DNA of 9,833 bases from Nanobdellota archaeon. Its GTDB lineage: Archaea > Nanobdellota > Nanobdellia > Pacearchaeales > GW2011-AR1. Location: the NCBI GenBank assembly GCA_018830685.1, contig JAHJRR010000050.1, forward strand, positions 1 through 9,833, in the 5' to 3' direction. Positions 4,369-9,833 of the stretch are shown one piece after another. Both the position numbers and the translations under genes were made by a program. Every line of letters starts with the position of its first letter. The first letter of the stretch is position 1. The notes beneath the pieces were generated by a model. It did not search any database and had not been told where the DNA came from. It was given only the letters and a program-made list of their open reading frames with translations.

Positions 4369-6828
4369 ATGAAAACAGAGTTTATACCCTTGGATTATGA
4401 TTATTTTGACTTCGAGAAAAGGAATTACATAAGGATGATCGGTCGAGATAATAGGGGGAAGAGGGTGTGCGTTCTGGATTCTTGTCCAGTTTATCTTTGG
4501 GCTGTTATTAAGGAAGGAACTAATAATGAGAAAATTAAGAATCTTAGTGAGAGGGTTGGGAAAATACAACTTGATGTGAAGGGTCGTGCGACGCGGGTGG
4601 AGAAAGTTGAGATTTGTAAGAAAAATTTCTTGGGTAAACGGAGAGATGTTTTGAAGGTTTTTGTTACTAATCACAAGGATTTACATGACATCGCTGGAGA
4701 GATGATATTCCCAGAAATTGATTTTCGTAGGGGTCATGATATTGGATTTGTTACACATTACATAATTGAAAAAAAGATTTTGCCTTTGAAATGGTATGAG
4801 ATTTCTGGAGAGATTGCTGGACCAGAGTTTCAGGGAATTGAAAATCTTGATGTTGATGTTTGTGTAAAGTTAGATTCTGCTAAAATTCTTAAAAAAGAAA
4901 AGACGTTTAAGCCTAAAATTCTTTCGTACGATATTGAAACTGATGATTTGATTCCTGGAAAAGGGGAAATCCTTATGGTTTCGCTTGTTTCTGATGGTTA
5001 CAAGAAAGTCATAACTTGGAAGAATAATTCTAAGAAACTTGATTATGTAGAGAGCGTTAAAGATGAGGCCGAACTTTTAGAGAGGTTCGTTGAGTGTGTC
5101 AAGGAAGTTTCACCAGATTTTCTTATAGGATATTTTTCAGATGGTTTTGATTTGCCTTATTTGAGAGCAAGAGCAGATTACAATGGTGTTAATCTTTCTC
5201 TTGGTTTGGATGGTTCTAAGCCTAAGTTCAGTAGAGGCGTTTCGGTTTCTGGAAGGATTTTTGGAATTGTGCACATTGATTTATTGAAGTTCATACGAAC
5301 GGCTTACGCACAGTATATGCAATCTGAGACCTTGTCCTTGAATGAAGTGTCCAAGGAGTTCTTGGGAGATAAGAAGGTTAGTTTTGAGTTCAAGCATTCA
5401 TCGAAGATTAAGGATGAGGACTGGGATAAATATTTTGAATATAATCTTCATGATTCTAAATTGGTTAAGGATTTGTTTGATAAGTTCTGGCTAGATTTAT
5501 TAGAGTTTGTTAGCGTTTTGCAAGAACCTGTTTATGAGGTGTCGCGTGCAGGATTGTCGAAATATGTTGAGTCTTATTTGTTGCATAATCTTGATAGATT
5601 TGATGAGATTCCGGAGAGAAGACCTGGTCACGGAGAAATCGGTGAAAGAAAAAGCATCCGGAGCGAGGGGGCGTTTGTTTTTGAGCCTACTCCAGGGTTG
5701 TATGAAGATATAGCAATGTTTGATTTCACCTCGATGCATACAAGTATAATTATCACACATAATTTATCAAAGGCGACACTTCTTGAGAAGAAGACTAAAG
5801 ATTCTTATGAGTCTCCTGAAATTGAAGAGAATGGTATGGATGTGAGGTATTATTTTACAAAGAAGCCGGGTTTTTTCCCGGAATTGATGAAAGAGATTTT
5901 TGAGTTGAGGAAAAAGGCGAAAGCAGAGTATAAGAAAAATCCGAATTTGTTTACGAAGGCTAAGAGTAATGCGTTTAAGGTTTTATCTGCTTCTGCTCAC
6001 GGATATGTCGCGTTTTTTGGTGCTAGGTATTATAGTCACGAGGCTTCTGCCTCGATACTTGCTTTTGTTAGAAAATACAACAAGGAAACTATTGATAAGG
6101 TTGAGAAAGCAGGTTATAAGGTTATTTTTGGAGATACCGATTCTGTTGCGTTTTTGATGAATGGTAAAACTAAGAATGATGTAAAAAAATTTCTTGATAA
6201 ATTGAATTCAGAATTGCCTGGCGTGATGCATCTCGAGCTTGAGGATTTTTTCAAAAGAGGTCTTTGGGTTACTAAGAGAATTGGGACGATTGGTGCAAAG
6301 AAGAAGTATGCTTTGATGAGCCATGATGGGAAGTTAAAGATTAGAGGATTTGAGACAGTTAGAAGAGATTGGTGTAAGCTTGCACGTGAGGTCCAGAACA
6401 AAGTAATCATGCAAGTTCTTGAGTCTGGAAATGAAAAGGAGGCGTTGGAATATGTTAAGGATATAGTTAAGAAGATTAAGAGTCGAGATGTTGACAAGAA
6501 GGATTTGATTATCAGGACTATGTTGAAGAAGCCTTTGGGAGAGTATAAAGCGATTTCGCCGCACGTGATTGCAGCACGGAAGATGAAAGAGAAAGACATT
6601 CCTCTTACAGGAGGGGGTTTGATTGAGTATTATATTTCAAATATCGGTGAGAAGAAGAGTCTTGTTAGAGATAAGGTTAAGTTGCCTGAAGAGAAAGGAG
6701 AATATGATATCGAATACTATCTTGGGAAACAGATACTTCCTGCGGTCGAGAATATATTTCAGGTTTTTGGATTGAATATCAAAGAGATTACTGATGGGAA
6801 AAAGCAAACTAGTTTGGGTGATTTTTGA
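4369..6828 (+). CDS. polB: Family B DNA polymerase with 3'-5' exonuclease (819 aa)
   Basis: This is a full-length archaeal replicative-type DNA polymerase with no intein and no split. The N-terminal domain opens with the usual LDYDYFDFE. The exonuclease motifs are Exo I YDIET (D188, E190), Exo II around D261 in SDGFDLPYL, and Exo III Y358-x3-D362. The polymerase motifs are motif A DFTSMHTSI (D452), motif B K537 to G545, motif C FGDTDS (D589, D591) and the KKKY basic motif (644-647). The C-terminus QTSLGDF (813-819) is a PCNA-interacting peptide. All metal ligands are kept, so both activities should be intact. The odd points are in the sugar pocket: in 9 degrees N polymerase numbering Tyr409 is His457, Pro410 is Thr458, Asn491 is Ala541 and Tyr494 is His544. 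Exo II also has Phe256 where Asn is usual. The ATG is fixed by the TATA box. It is divergent from the YDPEKD-repeat gene. Confidence 0.97.
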   Translation: MKTEFIPLDYDYFDFEKRNYIRMIGRDNRGKRVCVLDSCPVYLWAVIKEGTNNEKIKNLSERVGKIQLDVKGRATRVEKVEICKKNFLGKRRDVLKVFVTNHKDLHDIAGEMIFPEIDFRRGHDIGFVTHYIIEKKILPLKWYEISGEIAGPEFQGIENLDVDVCVKLDSAKILKKEKTFKPKILSYDIETDDLIPGKGEILMVSLVSDGYKKVITWKNNSKKLDYVESVKDEAELLERFVECVKEVSPDFLIGYFSDGFDLPYLRARADYNGVNLSLGLDGSKPKFSRGVSVSGRIFGIVHIDLLKFIRTAYAQYMQSETLSLNEVSKEFLGDKKVSFEFKHSSKIKDEDWDKYFEYNLHDSKLVKDLFDKFWLDLLEFVSVLQEPVYEVSRAGLSKYVESYLLHNLDRFDEIPERRPGHGEIGERKSIRSEGAFVFEPTPGLYEDIAMFDFTSMHTSIIITHNLSKATLLEKKTKDSYESPEIEENGMDVRYYFTKKPGFFPELMKEIFELRKKAKAEYKKNPNLFTKAKSNAFKVLSASAHGYVAFFGARYYSHEASASILAFVRKYNKETIDKVEKAGYKVIFGDTDSVAFLMNGKTKNDVKKFLDKLNSELPGVMHLELEDFFKRGLWVTKRIGTIGAKKKYALMSHDGKLKIRGFETVRRDWCKLAREVQNKVIMQVLESGNEKEALEYVKDIVKKIKSRDVDKKDLIIRTMLKKPLGEYKAISPHVIAARKMKEKDIPLTGGGLIEYYISNIGEKKSLVRDKVKLPEEKGEYDIEYYLGKQILPAVENIFQVFGLNIKEITDGKKQTSLGDF

Positions 6829-6834
6829 AACGAA

Positions 6835-6846
6835 ATCTATAAAAAC
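6835..6846 (+). promoter_or_regulatory. TATA box of the second RelBE-like pair
   Basis: ATCTATAAAAAC is centred about 26 bases before the ATG at 6867 and begins only seven bases after the PolB stop, so this pair has its own promoter. Confidence 0.55.
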
Positions 6847-6866
6847 AAAACTTGTTTTAATTTAAT

Positions 6867-7061
6867 ATGGAAGAAATAACTCTTAAACAAGTTAATGAAA
6901 ATGTAATTGGGTTAAGAAGAGAATTGGAGAAAATTAAGGATTTTTTGGAAGAGTCTAATTTTGAGTTAAACGAAGATGTAAAATCTGAAATAGAGGAATC
7001 TAGAAAGAGGTCTCTTACAGAATTCAAAACTCAGGAAGAAATTGAGAAGAAGTTCTTATGA
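6867..7061 (+). CDS. Small acidic helical antitoxin candidate (64 aa)
   Basis: This short, Glu/Lys-rich, mostly helical protein precedes a RelE/ParE-type toxin and overlaps it as ATGA (7058-7061). It has no recognisable DNA-binding domain: residues 4-30 (LKQVNENVIGLRRELEKIKDF) look like a coiled-coil helix and 45-64 (SRKRSLTEFKTQEEIEKKFL) like the toxin-wrapping tail seen in small archaeal RelB-type antitoxins. The role is inferred from size, composition, order and overlap. It is unlike both other antitoxins in the window. A TATA box supports the ATG. Confidence 0.7.
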   Translation: MEEITLKQVNENVIGLRRELEKIKDFLEESNFELNEDVKSEIEESRKRSLTEFKTQEEIEKKFL

Positions 7062-7315
7062 GATATTTTGTAAGATATGATTTAAAGGCAGAGAAGCAGT
7101 TGGAAAAATTGCCGAAAGAAATTTCTCAAAGAATAATTAGGAAGATAAGAAATGTAGCAGAAACTGGTAGGGGAATAGAATCTTTAAAGGATGAAGCATA
7201 TGGATTCAAAATAAGAGTTGGGAATTATAGAATTCTTATTGATTTGTGTTCTAATCCAAATGAGATTATTGTGAGATATATCGGTTTACGAGGGAAAGTC
7301 TATAAAAGAATTTAG
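7058..7315 (+). CDS. RelE/ParE-family toxin (85 aa)
   Basis: The family pattern is clear along the whole length: YFVRYDLKAEKQLEKLPKE (3-21) is the first strand and helix with the usual Lys-Leu-Pro, then IIRKIRN (26-32), a Leu-rich turn before YGFKIRVGNYRILID (48-62), and the C-terminal IIVRYIGLRGKVYKR (70-84). K51, R53, R58, R78 and Y82 are in positions where RelE-type nucleases carry RNA-binding and catalytic residues, so an mRNA interferase is likely; ParE-type gyrase poisons share the fold and cannot be excluded. Its ATG overlaps the antitoxin stop. It is shorter and of a different subfamily than the RelE-like toxin at the left end. No separate promoter is seen. Confidence 0.85.
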   Translation: MRYFVRYDLKAEKQLEKLPKEISQRIIRKIRNVAETGRGIESLKDEAYGFKIRVGNYRILIDLCSNPNEIIVRYIGLRGKVYKRI

Positions 7316-7345
7316 TATTAATTTTATAATGACAACAGACAAAAA

Positions 7346-7357
7346 GATTTATAAATG
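7346..7357 (+). promoter_or_regulatory. TATA box of the lipoprotein gene
   Basis: GATTTATAAATG is centred about 26 bases before the ATG at 7378. Confidence 0.65.
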
Positions 7358-7377
7358 TAAATCTCATAGAAAATACT

Positions 7378-7770
7378 ATGGGAAAAACACTTGGAACATT
7401 GCTTTGTGCAGGTTTGGGATTTGCTTCTTTGGCAGGATGTAGCAAGATGAAGGAATATACTATTGAAGAAGAAAAGATTTCAATTATTACTGAATACGCT
7501 CTTTTTTTTACTATATCTAAGGACGTAGAAGTCCAAAAAAAAGATAGCACAGTAGTTAAATATTATGATAGTTCTGCAGATGGGATTTTAGATAAATTAA
7601 TCATAAAATCCGGGGAGAGAAAACTTTGGTATGTGAAAGGTCCTGTTTTTGAAAGAGCCAAGGTGCAACATCAAGATTATCTTCTTAAAGCAGATAGTAT
7701 AGATAAAAAGAGACTTCAAGACGAAATTGACGAGATGAATGATTGGGGTTTGGCACGGTTGAATAAGTAA
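7378..7770 (+). CDS. Small predicted lipoprotein (130 aa)
   Basis: The N-terminus has Lys3, a hydrophobic stretch (5-17) and a lipobox LAGC with Cys21, so the mature protein should be lipid-anchored outside the cell membrane. Residues 26-60 look like beta strands (YTIEEEKISIITEY, FFTISKDVEVQ). Residues 64-72 (DSSADGILD) resemble a calcium-binding loop with D64, S66, D68, G69 and D72, though it lacks the full set of EF-hand ligands. The rest (95-130) is charged helix. I do not recognise the family, but small secreted proteins with a 'D-x-x-x-DG-x-x-D' strand are frequent in this kind of archaeon. It stands as a single gene with its own promoter. Confidence 0.8.
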   Translation: MGKTLGTLLCAGLGFASLAGCSKMKEYTIEEEKISIITEYALFFTISKDVEVQKKDSTVVKYYDSSADGILDKLIIKSGERKLWYVKGPVFERAKVQHQDYLLKADSIDKKRLQDEIDEMNDWGLARLNK

Positions 7771-7781
7771 TTCTAAAATGA

Positions 7782-7802
7782 TTTTTTGAAGCTATAGTTT
7801 TT
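7782..7802 (+). terminator. Possible U-run terminator after the lipoprotein gene
   Basis: A T6 run (7782-7787) and a T5 run (7798-7802) follow the stop codon at 7770 within about 30 bases. Short U-runs are enough for archaeal termination. Sequence evidence only. Confidence 0.4.
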
Positions 7803-7834
7803 GTGCAGTTAAGGAAGCATATTACTCTTTGCAA

Positions 7835-7845
7835 GATTTATAAAG
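7835..7845 (+). promoter_or_regulatory. TATA box of the His/Cys membrane protein gene
   Basis: GATTTATAAAG is centred about 28 bases before the ATG at 7869. A second AT-rich box (TTTTTTATAAATT, 7854-7866) lies too close to the start to be the main element. Confidence 0.55.
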
Positions 7846-7868
7846 CTAATTCCTTTTTTATAAATTAA

Positions 7869-8474
7869 ATGAGGATTAAAGAACTTATTCATGAGGTGAA
7901 GCATCATGCGCCTTTCGCTGCTGTTGCGACGCTTGTAGCAATAGGGATTGTTTTGCTCATAGAGTATTATTTGCAGTTAGGAGTTTCTGAAGAGTCTTTT
8001 GAGATTTTTCATCCTTTGCACGTTTTTGCATCTGCGATGGTGACTGCAGGCATTTTTTATAAATACAAACCAAAAATGATTCCTGCTTTGTTGATTGGAA
8101 TTTCTGGGGCGATAATTATGGGGAGTCTTAGTGATGTTGTTTTTCCTTGGATTGGAGGAAATTTATTAAACCTTAAAACAACGTTTCATCTTCCCCTAAT
8201 TGAAGAACCGCTAGTGATTCTTGTGTCTGCACTAATTGGAAGTTTTGTTGGAGCAAAAACAAAAATAACAGATGTTCCTCATTTTGTTCATGTTGGATTA
8301 TCTGTTTTTGCAAGTCTTTTTTATCTTCTTGCTTTTAGCCCAGGGTTTAACATATCTTATTTAGCAGTCTCTTTTGTAATTACGTTTGTGGCAGTTATTG
8401 TTCCTTGTTGTGTTAGTGATATCTTGTATCCTTTCTTTTTTTTGGGTAAGAAAATAAAGAGTTGTGGTTGCTAG
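7869..8474 (+). CDS. Six-helix membrane protein with many His and Cys (201 aa)
   Basis: Likely membrane helices lie at about 14-33, 49-64, 71-87, 112-129, 138-157 and 163-187, with no signal peptide. Polar residues that could bind metal sit at helix ends: H12/H13 (KHHAPF), H48 and H51 (FHPLHVF), H107 with E112/E113 (FHLPLIEEP), H138 and H141 (PHFVHV), the pair C180/C181 before D184 (PCCVSDILYP), and a C-terminal C199-G-C201. The motifs GSLSDVVFPWIGG (85-97) and PCCVSDI look like internal echoes, each with a Ser-Asp pair. From memory, similar HxxH and PCCxSD membrane proteins exist in other archaea and bacteria, but I cannot attach a name. A metal transport or sensing role is inference from the residues alone. 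It has its own promoter, and a GC-rich repeat follows its stop. Confidence 0.82.
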   Translation: MRIKELIHEVKHHAPFAAVATLVAIGIVLLIEYYLQLGVSEESFEIFHPLHVFASAMVTAGIFYKYKPKMIPALLIGISGAIIMGSLSDVVFPWIGGNLLNLKTTFHLPLIEEPLVILVSALIGSFVGAKTKITDVPHFVHVGLSVFASLFYLLAFSPGFNISYLAVSFVITFVAVIVPCCVSDILYPFFFLGKKIKSCGC

Positions 8475-8487
8475 AATTAGAAGAAGG

Positions 8488-8534
8488 CTCGCTATCGCTC
8501 GCAATTAACGGGTAAAATCATACAAGAGTATGTT
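8488..8534. repeat. GC-rich composite intergenic repeat, copy 2 (with tail)
   Basis: The head CTCGCTATCGCTCGCAATT (8488-8506) matches copy 3 at 9566-9583 with one base missing there. Seven bases later the tail GTAAAATCATAC (8512-8523) is identical to 9703-9714, and TATGTT follows in both. CATAC and GTATG (8519-8532) form a five-pair hairpin. The element ends just upstream of the methyltransferase promoter. Confidence 0.6.
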
Positions 8535-8547
8535 GTGGTAGGCGGAA

Positions 8548-8560
8548 CCTATTAAAACTT
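8548..8560 (+). promoter_or_regulatory. TATA-like box of the methyltransferase gene
   Basis: CCTATTAAAACTT is centred about 25 bases before the ATG at 8579. It is a weaker match than the other boxes but has the same spacing. Confidence 0.5.
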
Positions 8561-8578
8561 ATTCTGGTTACTAAAATC

Positions 8579-9547
8579 ATGACAAGATTGGATTCTGCGA
8601 ATTTGAAACCGCGTTTTGTTGAGAGAATGAAAGAACTTCTTGGAGACGATTTTGATAATTATATCGAGGCAATTGAGAGGGAGCCGCCGCGGTCTATTAG
8701 ATGTAATACTCTTAAAATTTCTCCTGCGGATTTGAAGAAGCGTCTTGAGATTAAAGGGTGGAAACTTTCTCAAAAGTTTAAGAAAAATCCAGAGATAATG
8801 ATTATTGAAAATGAGTTGGAACCGGGGGAGTTAGGGAGAAGTGTTGAACATGTTTTAGGATATTATTATGTTCAGGAGATTGCGAGTATGTTGCCGATTA
8901 TAGCTTTGAATCCTATGCCCGACGAGTTAGTTTTAGATTTATGTGCTGCTCCGGGAAGTAAGACTACGCAGATGGCTTCTCTTATGAAAAACACCGGAAC
9001 TATAATTGCAAACGAGGTTAGTCTTGGAAGGATAAAGATACTTGCTTCGAACACTGAAAGATGTGGGGTGACTAATGTTGTGATTACAAAACAAGATGGG
9101 GCGACTTTGTGTAGGAAGTTGAAGAAATTAGATTATGAATTTGATAAGATTCTTATTGATGCACCGTGTTCTGGAGAGGGAACTTTAAGAAGTACTCCTA
9201 AAACTGCAATAATGTGGAATATTAATACTGTCAAGAAATTATCGAGGATTCAGAAGGAGCTTTTTTCTAATGCATTTAGTATTCTAAAAAAGGATGGAGA
9301 AATTGTTTATAGCACGTGCACGCATTCGCCCGAGGAGAACGAAGGTGTCGTCGATTCCATTTTGGAAGAGTTTAAAGGACAGATTAAGATTGAGGGGATT
9401 AGCATTCCGATTAAGTCTCGAGAAGGAATTTCTAAGTGGAAGGAGAGAGAGTATCTTGAAGAAGTTAAGTATTCTTGCAGAATTTATCCTCAGGATGATA
9501 ACACCGAGGGTTTTTTCATTGCGAAGTTTAGGAAGGTTGGGAAGTAA
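8579..9547 (+). CDS. Nop2/Sun (RsmB/NSUN) family RNA m5C methyltransferase (322 aa)
   Basis: The enzyme transfers a methyl group from S-adenosylmethionine to C5 of cytosine in RNA. The SAM site is LDLCAAPGSKTTQ (119-131), motif IV is DAPCSGEGT with C197, and motif VI is YSTCTHSPEENE with C247; these two cysteines are the release and nucleophile pair of the family. An N-terminal RNA-binding part (1-90) includes RSIRCNTLK and LGRSVEHVLGYYYVQEIAS, typical of these proteins. At 322 residues with no PUA domain it fits archaeal Trm4-like enzymes (tRNA m5C48/49), but rRNA targets or other tRNA sites are possible, so no symbol is given. The TATA-like box fixes the ATG. It stands alone, flanked on both sides by members of the GC-rich repeat family. 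Confidence 0.95.
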   Translation: MTRLDSANLKPRFVERMKELLGDDFDNYIEAIEREPPRSIRCNTLKISPADLKKRLEIKGWKLSQKFKKNPEIMIIENELEPGELGRSVEHVLGYYYVQEIASMLPIIALNPMPDELVLDLCAAPGSKTTQMASLMKNTGTIIANEVSLGRIKILASNTERCGVTNVVITKQDGATLCRKLKKLDYEFDKILIDAPCSGEGTLRSTPKTAIMWNINTVKKLSRIQKELFSNAFSILKKDGEIVYSTCTHSPEENEGVVDSILEEFKGQIKIEGISIPIKSREGISKWKEREYLEEVKYSCRIYPQDDNTEGFFIAKFRKVGK

Positions 9548-9565
9548 TTATTTTTAAGAAAGGAA

Positions 9566-9583
9566 CTCGCTACGCTCGCAATT
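9566..9583. repeat. GC-rich intergenic repeat, copy 3
   Basis: CTCGCTACGCTCGCAATT is 18 bases matching the head of copy 2 with one deletion. Like copy 2 it lies within 20 bases after the stop of the gene before it. It lacks the GTAAAATCATAC tail; a different hairpin follows. Confidence 0.6.
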
Positions 9584-9586
9584 CGT

Positions 9587-9626
9587 AGAGGGAAAGTATT
9601 CCCTCTAAGTTCATTTCGTTCCCTCT
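9587..9626. repeat. Eight-pair hairpin with a duplicated 3' arm
   Basis: AGAGGGAA (9587-9594) pairs perfectly with TTCCCTCT (9599-9606) across a four-base loop AGTA. The same 3' arm TTCCCTCT occurs again at 9619-9626, so the left arm has two possible partners. Confidence 0.65.
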
Positions 9627-9673
9627 CGTCCGCCAAGATGTCGAATGAAACAAGTCACCCCCTTCTAAACTAC

Positions 9674-9726
9674 TTGCTCGGCTTCGTCTCGCAAATAATA
9701 AAGTAAAATCATACGGGATTTATGTT
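9674..9726. repeat. GC-rich composite intergenic repeat, copy 4 (with tail)
   Basis: The head (9674-9694) starts TTGCTCGGC and ends CTCGCAA. The tail GTAAAATCATAC (9703-9714) and a following TATGTT match copy 2 in sequence and order, with a gap of eight rather than seven bases. CATA and TATG around the tail still pair, though the loop differs. Confidence 0.6.
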
Positions 9727-9753
9727 AATGTCTTTCGTTATTTATTATCAATC

Positions 9754-9769
9754 ACGAGCCGAAGGCGAG
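9754..9769. repeat. GC-rich intergenic repeat, copy 5 (inverse of copy 1)
   Basis: ACGAGCCGAAGGCGAG is the exact reverse complement of the 16-base core at 2649-2664. Confidence 0.6.
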
Positions 9770-9787
9770 TGCAAGAGTAATCAATAC

Positions 9788-9797
9788 ATTAAAAAAC
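9788..9797 (+). promoter_or_regulatory. TATA-like box of a gene at the right edge
   Basis: ATTAAAAAAC is centred about 25 bases before an ATG at 9818, the same spacing and similar sequence as the methyltransferase promoter. Confidence 0.4.
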
Positions 9798-9817
9798 AGC
9801 TCTGACTTTTTATAATC

Positions 9818-9833
9818 ATGAAATCAAAAACTA
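9818..9833 (+). CDS. Possible start of a gene cut by right edge
   Basis: An ATG at 9818-9820 opens MKSKT and runs off the window. The call rests on the TATA-like box at the usual spacing and on the TAATCATG context that resembles the AAATCATG of the methyltransferase start. Five codons are too few to say more. Confidence 0.4.

Larger units (their letters stand above)
9548..9817. other. Repeat-rich intergenic region
   Basis: About 270 bases without a credible gene. After a T5 run (9551-9555) come GC-rich repeat copy 3, a strong hairpin with a duplicated arm (9587-9626), a match to the left edge (9635-9645), copy 4 with the shared tail, copy 5 in inverse orientation, and a promoter for a gene at the right edge. 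Confidence 0.7.

Noticed and set aside
6114..6599. Minus-strand open frame of 161 codons inside PolB
   Set aside because: It mirrors the coding bias of PolB over motif C and the thumb region, lacks any promoter, and its translation is low-complexity Ser/Leu/Phe with no domain.
4369..6828. Intein or split in PolB, as found in some DPANN polymerases
   Set aside because: The reading frame is continuous, motifs A, B and C are at normal spacing and no intein splice junctions are visible.
9548..9817. CRISPR array or att site in the right-hand repeat region
   Set aside because: The repeats are too few, too short, irregularly spaced and in mixed orientation, and there is no nearby cas gene, integrase or tRNA.

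Overview
The window looks like chromosomal DNA of a small-genome, AT-rich archaeon, most likely of the DPANN radiation (a Pacearchaeota/Woesearchaeota-like lineage; the exact group is inference). The archaeal signs are a FEN-1 nuclease and a family B DNA polymerase that each end in a PCNA-interacting peptide, an archaeal-type Nop/Sun tRNA/rRNA m5C methyltransferase, archaeal forms of toxin-antitoxin genes, and TATA boxes centred about 24-28 bases before almost every start codon. That spacing implies mostly leaderless mRNAs. No rRNA, tRNA, CRISPR array or transposase was seen.

Layout. 1-660 (minus): a winged-helix-like antitoxin candidate overlapping a RelE-like toxin, perhaps followed by a third gene running off the left edge. 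734-1915 (plus): a membrane protein with a signal peptide, about five transmembrane helices and a long charged coiled coil. 1922-2538 (minus): a ribbon-helix-helix antitoxin and PIN ribonuclease pair (VapBC-like), convergent with the previous gene. 2761-3801 (minus): FEN-1. 3883-4233 (minus): an unknown 116-residue protein built from two copies of a YDPEKD motif. 4369-6828 (plus): PolB, divergent from the unknown protein. 6867-7315 (plus): a second, different RelBE/ParE-like pair. 7378-7770: a small lipoprotein. 7869-8474: a six-helix membrane protein rich in conserved-looking His and Cys. 8579-9547: an m5C RNA methyltransferase. 9548-9833: an intergenic stretch full of GC-rich short repeats and hairpins, ending in a promoter and the first codons of another gene.

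Functional picture. FEN-1 and PolB form a replication/repair core on both sides of the YDPEKD protein; both should be tethered to the PCNA clamp. Three toxin-antitoxin pairs from three different antitoxin types flank this core within about 7.3 kb. The most notable points are (i) PolB keeps all catalytic metal ligands but has lost the sugar-pocket residues normally found in motifs A and B (Tyr to His, Asn to Ala, Tyr to His), (ii) the unknown internal-repeat protein next to PolB, and (iii) a family of short GC-rich intergenic elements, two of which carry the same GTAAAATCATAC tail.
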